NCBI RefSeq assembly: GCF_044344315.1
Contig: NZ_JBIJDC010000002.1
Coordinates: forward strand, 33,466-97,465
DNA from: Zoogloea sp044344315
Lineage (GTDB): Bacteria; Pseudomonadota; Gammaproteobacteria; Burkholderiales; Rhodocyclaceae
Length of the DNA stretch: 64,000 nucleotides
Direction: 5' to 3'
In this document: positions 26,592 through 35,035 of the stretch, piece by piece
Layout: each line of letters begins with the position of its first letter
How positions within the stretch are numbered: the first letter of the stretch is position 1
Position numbers and translations under genes: made by a program
Notes under the pieces: generated by a model
Database searches by the model: none
What the model was told of the DNA's origin: nothing
The model's input: the letters and a program-made list of their open reading frames with translations, nothing else

Positions 26592-28441
26592 CGGACCTCC
26601 CAGTTCATGACCTCGCCACGGGTCAAGGAACGCAGCCTGGTCCGCGTGAAGCTGTTTATCGACACATATCGGGCGAAGAAATGTTCAAGCACAGAGCCGA
26701 GCAGGAAGGCACTCCCACCCTCAAAGGCGAGTTCGTCGACCTCGACCGTGATGTCGATTCCCCGCCCGAAACAGGGAGGCCCGGCCATCGGAAGGCGCGT
26801 GGAAAAAGCTCGGGCGTGCACCGATCGCAGCCCCTCGATCTGCCGCCGGACGCTCAGATCATTGCTTCCGCCGTACAAGCCCAGCATCTCCCGCAGGGCC
26901 GCCGCGCCTTTGGCGCTGTCGCTGTCCAGTAGTGAGAGATAATTGAGGGAGAGCAGGCTGATGCATTTCCAGGCTCGGGCGCCTTCCGCTACGGGCGCGG
27001 CAGGCATGGAGGGGCCCCGCACGCAACGCACACCCTCCACTGGCGCGGATACGTCAAGCGCGAAGTCGCTGCCTTGACCGCTCAGGTTCAGCAGAATGGG
27101 CAGATCCCGGTTCGTACACAGAAGGGTCGCCGCCAGTTGGCGCAGGTCCGGGCTGTAAGGCGCCTCGGTGGAGTCCACGATCGAAACAAAGGTCTCACTG
27201 CCCGTGTAACGGGTCCGAGTACCGATACGACGTTGCCTCTCTGACAGCAGCCGAGGCTCACGCCGGAGGGTGAAATAGCCCTGAGCCCCCGCATCCCAGC
27301 CATGATGGCTCTCATAGAAGCTGACGAAGTTCTGCTCTCTTTCTACTCCTGAACTGTAACCGGTGAGCGTCTGCACATCGTAGACCTCGAAATCCATTGC
27401 CCGCGTTCGATCCGGTACCACGTGGAACTCATACTCACCTGTGGTGACATGAATCCGATCCGCTCGCCGCTTGAAAAGATTGATGACAGGCGTGGCGTTG
27501 AGCAAGAAATGCCCGGCATCCACCTGGCTTTCAAGGGATACATCCCCCTTGGAAAAGAGCAGATGAAGTTCCAGCTCGCTCTCCGGCAGACGGGGCAAGG
27601 CCGCGGCGAGGCCCGAGATATCGAAGAACAGGAAGCGCTGAGGGAAGGCGAAATACTCATGGATCAGACGATGACCGCTGAACCCTCTGGGGGTTGACGG
27701 CAGCAGGGCTTCATCCTCATCGTAGCCCGCCAGGGTAAGGCAACGGCCAGCCAGGAACTGGCGGTTGCGGATGGGCCGATCGATACCGGTGATCATCACG
27801 CCAAGCGGATTGCTGCCGATGCACTCAAGGAGCCGATAGGCCGCCTCGTCCGCCCCCCCAAGACAGAAGCGCAGGCGGTCGACACCCAGCTGATCAAAGC
27901 GTAAACCGGCCGTGCAGCGCAGGCGGATGCGCACACCGCCACGGAACTTGCGAGCCACGTCAGGCGATGCCAAGGGCAGGTCCGTTGCGGCACTGAAGTA
28001 GCGAGCATCCACCACCTCGATGGGCCACAAGCGGACATCCTGAGCCGTTGTGAAAGTGCACGCGCTACCGTCACGCGCCGCCGAAGCGGTGTGCAGCGCA
28101 CTCCCCCGCTTGATGACGAACCCCTCGGCCAGATTCGCGTCGGACAGGATCGGCTGGAACTGGGCGATCGCCATGGCTGGCGTCGGCGACAGAAAATGGG
28201 GGTGCACCATTTCCAGCAGATGATGGGTGAAGCGGGGAAACTCGGCTTCGAGCTTGAGCTGGACACGTGCAGCGAGAAAGGCCGCGCCTTCGAGCAAGCG
28301 CTCGACATAAGGATCCGCAACCTCAAGGCCGTCCATCGACAGACGGCTGGCAATCTTCGGGAACTCCTCCGCGAACTCGCTTCCCATCTCCCGGAGATGC
28401 CGGAGTTCCTGATTGTAGAGATGCAGCAGCCGAGGATTCAT
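26567..28441 (-). CDS. tssF: T6SS baseplate component TssF
   Basis: 624 residues, usual family length. The N-terminus LYNQELRHLREMGSEFAEEF and the following DPYVERLLEGAAFLAARVQLK are diagnostic of TssF/VasA/ImpG. It binds TssG and TssK in the baseplate. It lies 7 bases after tssE and overlaps tssG. Intact. Confidence 0.96.
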   Translation of the reverse strand: MNPRLLHLYNQELRHLREMGSEFAEEFPKIASRLSMDGLEVADPYVERLLEGAAFLAARVQLKLEAEFPRFTHHLLEMVHPHFLSPTPAMAIAQFQPILSDANLAEGFVIKRGSALHTASAARDGSACTFTTAQDVRLWPIEVVDARYFSAATDLPLASPDVARKFRGGVRIRLRCTAGLRFDQLGVDRLRFCLGGADEAAYRLLECIGSNPLGVMITGIDRPIRNRQFLAGRCLTLAGYDEDEALLPSTPRGFSGHRLIHEYFAFPQRFLFFDISGLAAALPRLPESELELHLLFSKGDVSLESQVDAGHFLLNATPVINLFKRRADRIHVTTGEYEFHVVPDRTRAMDFEVYDVQTLTGYSSGVEREQNFVSFYESHHGWDAGAQGYFTLRREPRLLSERQRRIGTRTRYTGSETFVSIVDSTEAPYSPDLRQLAATLLCTNRDLPILLNLSGQGSDFALDVSAPVEGVRCVRGPSMPAAPVAEGARAWKCISLLSLNYLSLLDSDSAKGAAALREMLGLYGGSNDLSVRRQIEGLRSVHARAFSTRLPMAGPPCFGRGIDITVEVDELAFEGGSAFLLGSVLEHFFARYVSINSFTRTRLRSLTRGEVMNWEVRCGLRPIF

Positions 28442-28448
28442 GCGAACT

Positions 28449-28958
28449 TCATTTGCTCAGTTCGAACAGTTCAACCTGTCCGGTTTCCAGATCCAGCGTG
28501 GTCCTGATGAGCATTTCAAGAGGCACGGGCTGGGCCCACAGCAGGCCTGATATCTTCAGGCTGACAAGGTTGTGCCAGTCAAGCATGCTGTCGTCGAGAA
28601 TCGCCGAGACGACAAGGGAGTCCGGCAGAATGCGAGGCTCGAATCGAATGATGGCCTCCCTGACGGCCCGTTCAATGTCGCTGACCTCGATGGAGGCCGC
28701 GGTCTCTCCGGAAAATGACGGCACACCATAGTTGAGCACCGAGTTTCCTGCGTGAACCGCCGCGGCGAGAAGATTGTCCCTGTCGGACAAACGTGTGCAG
28801 TTCAGCAGCGCGGTCAGGTCACGCAAGACAGCGGCACGCATCTGACTTCTACTGAGCACCCGGCGCTCAACCGGCTCCTGCACGCTCCCGGGATCATCAT
28901 CGATCAATCGATCCAACAAGGACGGCTGGAGCCGCTCCCGCGGCACCAGTTCAGTCAT
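28449..28958 (-). CDS. tssE: T6SS baseplate component TssE (gp25-like)
   Basis: 169 residues from ATG 28958, which overlaps the end of tagJ by 8 bases. Gp25-like features include the LQPSLLDRLIDDDP start, VLNYGVPSFSG, and the ERAVREAIIRFEPRI segment carrying the conserved EPR-type motif. TssE is homologous to the T4 phage baseplate protein gp25 and starts sheath polymerisation. In HSI-I-type systems it works with the neighbouring TagJ. Confidence 0.94.
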   Translation of the reverse strand: MTELVPRERLQPSLLDRLIDDDPGSVQEPVERRVLSRSQMRAAVLRDLTALLNCTRLSDRDNLLAAAVHAGNSVLNYGVPSFSGETAASIEVSDIERAVREAIIRFEPRILPDSLVVSAILDDSMLDWHNLVSLKISGLLWAQPVPLEMLIRTTLDLETGQVELFELSK

Positions 28959-29784
28959 CCGCAGACTCCGTGCCTTCTTCCGGCAAGGTATCAAATTCGA
29001 TCAGGCGCACATCCATCAGGGCCTTGTCACCGCCGTCGGTGCTCAGGATGCGCTGACCACTGCCGTGGAACACGCCCGGCAGCGTCTCGAGCCATTCGGT
29101 GCGACGCGCCAACTGAACGAGGGGTTCGGTGGACAATTCACTGCCCGGGTAGCGGGTCGGAATCAAACCGACGCTTTCGCCACCATTGACAAACTCGAAA
29201 TGAACCGGAGTCCAGACCACGTCGCGCAGGTCGGTAGGCTCCTCTAACTGGATGCGACGCAGATTGGCAAAGGGCAGCCAGTAATAGCGACCGTTGATGA
29301 CCGCCTCGCACACCGGCCCCAGGCGCATATCGGCATCGGCAAGCCAGGAGAAAGCTTCGCCATCAAGGGTGCCGGTACTTGCCGGTGCTGCGTCAAATGC
29401 CTGCTGCCGCAAGCGCTCAGCGCCGACCGCATCTCCTTTCCCAGCCGTGAGCAAGGACTCGATCAGCAGCGCCAACCAGGCATCGGGCTGCCCGAAGATC
29501 ATCGGCACCTTGCGCCCGGCAAACACCTCGCTGCGCAAGGATTCACACTGGATGGCCTCCCGGTAGGTCTGGGCCATGGGTAGCGCCGCTGCATCAAGTT
29601 CGGCTGCCACACTTAACTGATTGAGTGCCCTCCCCCACTGCCCGAGAACGGACAATAGCTGAAACAGGAAAACACGCAGGCGCGGGTCCGACGGGTTGGC
29701 CTTGACGCCATCCTGCAGTAGTTTGAGCGCCTGTGCCGGCGCTCCCTGATGAAGAGCACTCTCGGCATTCGTCACAGCATTCAT
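28951..29784 (-). CDS. tagJ: T6SS accessory protein TagJ (ImpE family)
   Basis: 277 residues from ATG 29784, with AGGAG 12 bases upstream; a longer reading to 29922 would run back into hcp2. The N-terminal half has TPR-like helices (ALHQGAPAQALKLLQDGVKA, RLRVFLFQLLSVLGQW) and the C-terminal half matches ImpE (YYWLPFANLRRIQLEEPTDL, LRDVVWTPVHFEF). TagJ binds the TssB N-terminus and is found only in some T6SS subtypes, including P. aeruginosa HSI-I. It directly precedes tssE. Confidence 0.93.
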   Translation of the reverse strand: MNAVTNAESALHQGAPAQALKLLQDGVKANPSDPRLRVFLFQLLSVLGQWGRALNQLSVAAELDAAALPMAQTYREAIQCESLRSEVFAGRKVPMIFGQPDAWLALLIESLLTAGKGDAVGAERLRQQAFDAAPASTGTLDGEAFSWLADADMRLGPVCEAVINGRYYWLPFANLRRIQLEEPTDLRDVVWTPVHFEFVNGGESVGLIPTRYPGSELSTEPLVQLARRTEWLETLPGVFHGSGQRILSTDGGDKALMDVRLIEFDTLPEEGTESADD

Positions 29785-29842
29785 TGAGGCGCTCCTGAAA
29801 TTTGAATCTTGATTTCGGCAGACCGTGGCGCGCCCGACGGGC

Positions 29843-30337
29843 TCAAGCCTGATCAATCTCGGTTTCGAAGGTACAGACTCCCTTGCCCGAGCCACCCCGG
29901 TCCTGCTGCCGGTATTCCACATTCACCTTCTGAAAGGCAAAGCGGATCTCCTCAATCAACTCTGGCGATCCAGACCCGACAATTCGGTGCGAAGTCACCC
30001 TCCCCCGCTCAATGGTCACGGTAAGGTAATCGAGACCGGTTTCACCGGATGCCTTGCGCACACTCAGCACGGCTTTCTTGATCGGATCATTCCGGCGCAA
30101 GGCAGCCATCAGGCCAGTCGAAGCGGTATCCACGCGCTTGGTGACAAGCAACTCGTGAATAGTCGTACGCCCTCCCTCCCTGGAGGCCTTGTTCTGGTAC
30201 CAATCACCTTCGCACTCCATTCCCCAGGACCAGCCAAGCACCTCAATCTCGCCGGCATGCCGGGAGTCACCGCTTTCGCCCCGAATCGGGCCTTGACGTG
30301 CGGACTCAACCTTCAAAAACATGTCGCAAATGGCCAT
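29843..30337 (-). CDS. Second Hcp-family tube protein
   Basis: 164 residues from ATG 30337. The Hcp signature is clear: MFLKVESARQGPIRGES, HAGEIEVLGWSWGM, then KAVLSVRKASG, LDYLTVTIERGRVTSH and VNVEYRQQD. It is much diverged from the adjacent hcp (161 residues) and has a loop insertion after the first strand. It may form specialised rings, carry a particular cargo or serve a tube-length or recognition role. It lies 96 bases downstream of hcp and 58 bases upstream of tagJ. Confidence 0.9.
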   Translation of the reverse strand: MAICDMFLKVESARQGPIRGESGDSRHAGEIEVLGWSWGMECEGDWYQNKASREGGRTTIHELLVTKRVDTASTGLMAALRRNDPIKKAVLSVRKASGETGLDYLTVTIERGRVTSHRIVGSGSPELIEEIRFAFQKVNVEYRQQDRGGSGKGVCTFETEIDQA

Positions 30338-30401
30338 GGCCGCCTTCACACTCCGCTCTGATTGCTGAAATTAGGGAGCAGCCGCCACGGCCGCCAATCG
30401 T

Positions 30402-30426
30402 GCCCCGGATCAGGTCGAACCGGGGC
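30402..30426 (-). repeat. Hairpin just downstream of hcp
   Basis: GCCCCGG and CCGGGGC are separated by 11 bases and start 8 bases past the hcp stop on the minus strand. There is no T-tract, so it looks like a 3' stabilising hairpin for the hcp message rather than a terminator. Confidence 0.45.
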
Positions 30427-30433
30427 CACAGCA

Positions 30434-30919
30434 TCAGCCAACGGGCTTGTTGGCTGGAATGTCCCAAGCCGCGGTCTTCGTGCTTCCACCGCCGCCCTTG
30501 GCGTCCTGCGGGGTGTATTCGACCTTGAACCTGCCAAAGTTCAGCGTCACATTTTCGGTCAGACGATCCTCACCACCACTGCCACCCGTCTGCACGGACG
30601 ACACAAGCACATCCTCAAGGGTGATCTTGATGTATTCGAGGGGCTGGTCTCCCGCCTTGCGCACCGTCAGCTTGGCTTCCTTGATATGGGTGCCCTTGCA
30701 GCAGGAAATGATGAGCGGAGTGGACGCCGAATCCACCCATTTGGTAAAGCTCAGGTTCTGGACGTTCACCTTGCCAGAACCGCTACCAGTACCCACATGT
30801 GTGTTGCCGCTTTGGGAAAGCCCCCAACTCCACGCCAGCACGTCGATTTCCTTCTCGTGCTTGGAGTCCTTGGACTCACCCTCAATGCTGGTGAGTTTGA
30901 AAAACATATCGACTGCCAT
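30434..30919 (-). CDS. hcp: T6SS inner-tube protein Hcp (TssD)
   Basis: 161 residues with the classic Hcp pattern: VDMFFKLTSIEGES at the start, KEIDVLAWSWGLSQSG, SFTKWVDSASTPL, KEAKLTVRKAG, EYIKITLEDVLVSS and KVEYTPQDAKG. Hexameric rings stack into the tube inside the TssBC sheath. A strong GGAGG site lies 6 bases before the ATG. The gene is flanked on both sides by stem-loops, consistent with the high expression usual for hcp. Confidence 0.96.
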   Translation of the reverse strand: MAVDMFFKLTSIEGESKDSKHEKEIDVLAWSWGLSQSGNTHVGTGSGSGKVNVQNLSFTKWVDSASTPLIISCCKGTHIKEAKLTVRKAGDQPLEYIKITLEDVLVSSVQTGGSGGEDRLTENVTLNFGRFKVEYTPQDAKGGGGSTKTAAWDIPANKPVG

Positions 30920-30969
30920 GATCTACCTCCGCACTCCGCTAAATTGTCATCTGGAAAAAGCCAGGATCC

Positions 30970-30991
30970 GGGCAGAACTCACTTTCTGCCC
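30970..30991 (-). promoter_or_regulatory. Stem-loop between tssC and hcp
   Basis: GGGCAGAA and TTCTGCCC are separated by six bases, a perfect 8-bp stem in the 134-base tssC-hcp gap. On the minus strand it is followed, after a short spacer, by GGCTTTTTCC. It could be a partial terminator, an RNA-processing site or a 5' stabiliser setting hcp levels apart from tssBC. Confidence 0.5.
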
Positions 30992-31053
30992 CATCCGGCA
31001 TCCGCCTCGCTTCACCCATTGGAAGGGGAGTCGCCCCTGCCTCTCGAGTTTCG

Positions 31054-32553
31054 TCACGCCGCCTTTTGTGAGGGCAGCTTGGACACCAGCCTGAGGGACA
31101 CGGTCAGGCCTTCCAACTGGTAATGCGGACGGAGGAAGAACTTCGAGGTGTAGTAACCCGGGTTACCCTCCACCTCCTCCACCACGATCTCCGCCGCTGC
31201 CAGCGGACGCCGGGCTTTGGTCTCTTCCGACGAATGGGCAGGATCCCCATCCACATAATTCATGATCCAGTCCTTCAGCCAGCGCTCCATGTCGTCACGC
31301 TCCTTGAACGAGCCGATCTTGTCGCGGACGATGCACTTCAGATAGTGAGCAAAGCGACAGCATGCAAAAAGATAGGGGAGACGCGCTGCCAGATTGGCAT
31401 TGGCAGTCGCATCAGGATCGTCATATTCGGCCGGCTTGTGTAGCGACTGGGCACCGATGAAGGCCGCGAAATCCGAGTTCTTCTTGTGCACCAGCGGCAT
31501 GAACCCGTTCTTGGCCAGTTCCGCCTCGCGTCGGTCGCTGATCGCGATTTCGGTGGGGCACTTCATGTCCACACCACCGTCATCGGTGGGGAAGGAATGA
31601 ACCGGCAGACCTTCTACTGCTCCCCCCGACTCAATGCCGCGGATCCGCGAACACCAACCGTAATACTTGAATGAACGATTGATATTGACCGCCATCGCAT
31701 ACGCCGAGTTGGCCCATGTGTACTTGCTGTGGTCGGCTGCGCCAGTATCTTCCTCAAACGCAAACTCATCGACGGGATTGGTCCGTGCCCCATACGGCAC
31801 CCGTGCCAGAAAACGAGGCGCGGCGAGACCAATGTATCGCGCATCATCACTTTCCCGCAGGGATCGCCAGGCGGCATATTCAGGCGTACCGAAGATCTTG
31901 CTGAGATCACGGGGATTGGCCAGTTCCTGCCACGAATCCATCTGCATCAATGCCGGGCTGGCCGCTGCAATGAATGGCGCGTGTGCCGAAGCGGAGATCT
32001 TGGCCATTTCCCCAAGCAGCTCCACATCCGGCGGCGTTTGATCAAAATAATAGTCGCCAACCAGGCAGCCGAAGGGCTCACCACCAAATTGACCGTACTC
32101 TTCCTCGTAAATGCGCTTGAACACCGGGCTTTGATCCCAGGCCGTGCCCTTGAAGCGCTTCAGGTTCTTGTGAAGCTCCGACTTGGTGATGTTCATTACC
32201 CGGATCTTCAGCATCTCGTCGGTTTCGGTGTTATTGACGAGATAATGAAGCCCGCGCCATGCCCCCTCCAGCTTCTGGAAGCTGGGGTTATGCATGATCA
32301 GATTGACTTGTTCCGACAGCTTCTTGTCGAGCTGGGCGATCATCGCCTCGATCGATTTGACGACATCGTTCCCGACCAACTGGGTCTGGGAAAGCGCCTG
32401 TTTCGCAAGCGCTTCGACGGCTTTGACGACGGCATCACGTGCCTCTTCGGACTTCGGCTTGAACTCCCTCTGCAGTAGCGATGCGAACTCGCTGCTTTCT
32501 GCCCCGGCAACGCCCTTGGCGTCGGCCTGAAGTTGCGGATCGACCATGCTCAT
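31054..32553 (-). CDS. tssC: T6SS sheath large subunit TssC
   Basis: 499 residues, the normal TssC length. Family features include NPSFQKLEGAWRGLHYLVNN, FGCLVGDYYFDQTP, GLAAPRFLARVPYGARTNPV and the C-terminal NPGYYTSKFFLRPHYQLEGL. With TssB it forms the contractile sheath. The start may be ATG 32553 or ATG 32547, two codons later, which has better spacing from the GGAG. It lies 48 bases after tssB. Confidence 0.96.
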   Translation of the reverse strand: MSMVDPQLQADAKGVAGAESSEFASLLQREFKPKSEEARDAVVKAVEALAKQALSQTQLVGNDVVKSIEAMIAQLDKKLSEQVNLIMHNPSFQKLEGAWRGLHYLVNNTETDEMLKIRVMNITKSELHKNLKRFKGTAWDQSPVFKRIYEEEYGQFGGEPFGCLVGDYYFDQTPPDVELLGEMAKISASAHAPFIAAASPALMQMDSWQELANPRDLSKIFGTPEYAAWRSLRESDDARYIGLAAPRFLARVPYGARTNPVDEFAFEEDTGAADHSKYTWANSAYAMAVNINRSFKYYGWCSRIRGIESGGAVEGLPVHSFPTDDGGVDMKCPTEIAISDRREAELAKNGFMPLVHKKNSDFAAFIGAQSLHKPAEYDDPDATANANLAARLPYLFACCRFAHYLKCIVRDKIGSFKERDDMERWLKDWIMNYVDGDPAHSSEETKARRPLAAAEIVVEEVEGNPGYYTSKFFLRPHYQLEGLTVSLRLVSKLPSQKAA

Positions 32554-32601
32554 ATTCTCCGGTTGTTATTGGTAGTGACGCGCAGCGGGCTTCTCGCCCA
32601 C

Positions 32602-33102
32602 TCAGCCTTCTGAGGGCTTCGGCGCCGAGGCAAGGGTCTGCAACAAGGCAGGGTCGTTGAGCAAGCGCCCCACCAACTCTTCGGCGCCGGTCTTGCCGTC
32701 CATGTAGGTAATCAGGTTGGACAATTGCTGGCGGGCTTCGAGAAGCTTGTTGAGCGCATCCACCTTGCGTGCAATGGCGGCCGGCGTAAAGTCGTCCATG
32801 CTTTCAAAAGTCAGCTCGACATTGAGATTGCCCTCGCCGGTGAGGGTATTGGGAACCTGAAATGCTGCCCGCGGCTTCATCGACTTCATCCGGCTGTCGA
32901 AATTGTCCACGTCGATTTCCAGGAACTTGCGCTCGGCAATCGGAGCCAAAGGCTCAGAAGGGTTGCCCGACAAGTCTGAAAGCACCCCCATCACGAAGGG
33001 CAACTGGACCTTTTTCTCGGCACCATACAGTTCCACGTCATACTCAATCTGAACCCGGGGCGCCCGGTTACGGGCAATGAATTTCTGACTGCTGTCTGCC
33101 AT
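32602..33102 (-). CDS. tssB: T6SS sheath small subunit TssB
   Basis: 166 residues. Family features are KFIARNRAPRVQIEYDVE at the start, KVQLPFVMGVLSDLSG, and VDNFDSRMKSMKPR around 68-81. TssB pairs with TssC in the contractile sheath and carries the ClpV and TagJ contact regions. A GGAGG site precedes the ATG. Located directly after tssA. Confidence 0.96.
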   Translation of the reverse strand: MADSSQKFIARNRAPRVQIEYDVELYGAEKKVQLPFVMGVLSDLSGNPSEPLAPIAERKFLEIDVDNFDSRMKSMKPRAAFQVPNTLTGEGNLNVELTFESMDDFTPAAIARKVDALNKLLEARQQLSNLITYMDGKTGAEELVGRLLNDPALLQTLASAPKPSEG

Positions 33103-33153
33103 TTTGTGCCTCCATATGGGGATAGCGATATTGCACTGCGCAATTTGCCGGCA

Positions 33154-34212
33154 TCACGACTCCGGGTTATCGAAACGCGCTCCAACGACCTTTTCTGCCT
33201 GATTCAAGCCGTCAGGCGCAAGATCATTCATGAGCTCAAGGAAATTCATGTTCATCATTTTCTGGGCTCGCCGCAAGACCATTGGAACCGGGCTACCCGG
33301 CTCAGTCTGGGCCAGAAAATCACACAGTCGATCGAGCGTCCGAAGGACATCGGAACGGGAGTTGATTTCCCCCTGAGGGGCAGCAGAAGTCTTGACCGCA
33401 CCTACCGCGCCATCGTCTGCCAGCGTGGCGTCGGGGCTGGGAATATCGAAGTCGCCTCCCGAACCACGGGTGCATCGCTCGACGACCTGCCGGACCGGAT
33501 ACAGCACTGACTGAAGCGGCTTGAAGTCGACGCCCCCAGCCGCGCCAACTCGCTCGGACAGCAGCGCATCGATGCTTTTGAGCAAACCGTCCAGATTCCG
33601 CACCCTGACTGCAAGCTCTGGGTCCTCACCAAGAGCGGCCGTGATCAGTCCACTGACCTGCGCCTCACTCAAGGCCTCCGTGCCACTCCTTGCTTGCAGC
33701 CGCCCCGCAGCCACCTCGATGTCACGGACGGCAAGCATCCCAATCTGACGGGAGCGCACGACCCATGCATCGCGAACAGAACCCACCATGCTTTCTGCCG
33801 CCAGACCCGCCAAGGCGTTGATCCGCTCCGTGGGGTCATCATTGTCGTCCCGATCCAGCATGGGGTGGACATGATCCCAGAAGCCTTCGAGGAGAGAGAG
33901 CGTGAGCCGAAGCCCCATCTCCAGGCCTGTCAGCCCGTCTGAATGTGTCAGTGCCCGGGTCAGGAAGACAGCGACACGGAGATCCTTGGTTCGGGAGAAG
34001 AGCCCTTCGGACAGTTTGCGCACCTTGGCCCAGTCCGGCCCCACGCCTTCGATTCGGGTAACACCGTCTCCGTTTCCCGCACCGAACTCCAGCTCGGGAG
34101 TACCACTGGCAGCCTTTTCAAGCTCACGAAAATCGTCGTCGTACTCCAGATTCAGACCACAAGGCAGCTCGCCCGGAAAGGGCTCAAGCAATGCGTCCAG
34201 ATTCACGTTCAC
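33154..34212 (-). CDS. tssA: T6SS cap/priming protein TssA (ImpA family)
   Basis: The ImpA N-terminal region is clear: NLDALLEPFPGELPCGLNLE, then WAKVRKLSEGLFSRTKDLRV and LEGFWDHVHPMLDRDD. The C-terminal half ends in RAQKMMNMNFLELMNDLAPD. TssA helps prime tube and sheath growth and stays at the distal end. The start is uncertain: GTG 34212 has GAGG at ideal spacing and gives 352 residues, while an upstream in-frame TTG at 34242 gives 362. No in-frame ATG exists before the upstream stop. It is the first gene of the minus-strand T6SS unit. Confidence 0.92.
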   Translation of the reverse strand: MNVNLDALLEPFPGELPCGLNLEYDDDFRELEKAASGTPELEFGAGNGDGVTRIEGVGPDWAKVRKLSEGLFSRTKDLRVAVFLTRALTHSDGLTGLEMGLRLTLSLLEGFWDHVHPMLDRDDNDDPTERINALAGLAAESMVGSVRDAWVVRSRQIGMLAVRDIEVAAGRLQARSGTEALSEAQVSGLITAALGEDPELAVRVRNLDGLLKSIDALLSERVGAAGGVDFKPLQSVLYPVRQVVERCTRGSGGDFDIPSPDATLADDGAVGAVKTSAAPQGEINSRSDVLRTLDRLCDFLAQTEPGSPVPMVLRRAQKMMNMNFLELMNDLAPDGLNQAEKVVGARFDNPES

Positions 34213-34582
34213 CCCCACCGCCTCATCACCCAGAATGGGCAAAGCATCATCATCAAGACCTTCCCTCTGGATGCTAGCAAGTGGAAAGATTATCTTGGAT
34301 CAAAAGAAAACGGACTACACTTTTGCCGCTGCCCGTAACCCTGCTTGCAGGACAAGATTGATAACATATTCGCATCATATTTCATAGCATTCAGGCTTAG
34401 CGCCGGCCTCGATCCGCTCTAGCTGTCTCGGGGTGATGATTTAAGCCAATACCTCAATCAGGCAATAATCCACCAGTTCGCTGTCACACAATGATCGGAA
34501 CGAGCGGTATTGGCTCTCGCCTTCGTACATACTTTCAACTCGCCGGGAACCTGGCCTGACAGAACACTCACTACCTTCCACC
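34213..34582. promoter_or_regulatory. Intergenic region upstream of tssA and DUF1178 gene
   Basis: About 370 bases between the divergent tssA and DUF1178 genes. It is clearly more AT-rich than its surroundings around 34290-34400 (for example GATAACATATTCGCATCATA), as expected of a promoter/regulator region for the 22-kb T6SS transcription unit. A GATAAT hexamer on the minus strand near 34287-34292 is a possible -10 without a good -35. I see no clear operator or sigma-54 element. Confidence 0.45.
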
Positions 34583-35005
34583 ATGATCGTCCTCGACCTG
34601 TCCTGTGACCGGGAGCACCGCTTCGAAGCCTGGTTCGCATCGAGCGAGGCCTTCGAAGCCCAGCGTGCTGCCGGCTTGGTGGGCTGCCCCCATTGCGGCA
34701 GCAGCGACGTACGCCGCCTGCCCTCGGCCCCCTACGTTCAAACCTCGTCCCATTCCGCCCCTGCGGCGCCAGCAGCCCCCAACCCTCAGGCCATTGCCGC
34801 GCGTTTGATAGAGACCCTACGCAGTGCTGCAGCCCGCTCCGAAGACGTGGGGGAGCGCTTCGCCGAAGAGGCCCGCCGCATTCACTACGGTGACAGCGAG
34901 GAAAGGGCCATCCGGGGCAAGGCTGACAGGGAAGAAATGATCGACCTGATCGAGGAGGGCATTCCCATCCTGCCGGTTCCCCCGGACAAGGACGACATGC
35001 ACTGA
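34583..35005 (+). CDS. DUF1178 family protein with N-terminal zinc ribbon
   Basis: 140 residues. The N-terminal MIVLDLSCDREHRFEAWFAS followed by CPHCGSSDVRRLPSAPYV near 35-52 is the signature of DUF1178, with CPHC and an earlier Cys as probable metal ligands. The middle is Ala/Pro rich and the C-terminus has RIHYGDSEERAIRG and EEGIPILPVPP, also typical. Function unknown. It is convergent with the glycosyltransferase gene and unrelated to the T6SS by family. Confidence 0.9.
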   Translation: MIVLDLSCDREHRFEAWFASSEAFEAQRAAGLVGCPHCGSSDVRRLPSAPYVQTSSHSAPAAPAAPNPQAIAARLIETLRSAAARSEDVGERFAEEARRIHYGDSEERAIRGKADREEMIDLIEEGIPILPVPPDKDDMH

Positions 35006-35013
35006 GGCTTGGT

Positions 35014-35030
35014 GCGGGCAAAGCGCCCGC
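35014..35030. terminator. Possible bidirectional hairpin between DUF1178 and glycosyltransferase genes
   Basis: GCGGGC and GCCCGC are separated by five bases in the 30-base gap between two convergent genes. Neither side has a T-run, so termination efficiency is doubtful. Confidence 0.35.
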
Positions 35031-35035
35031 GACGA

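Noticed and set aside
34458..35021. Minus-strand ORF of 187 codons
   Set aside because: The opposite strand encodes a recognisable DUF1178 protein.
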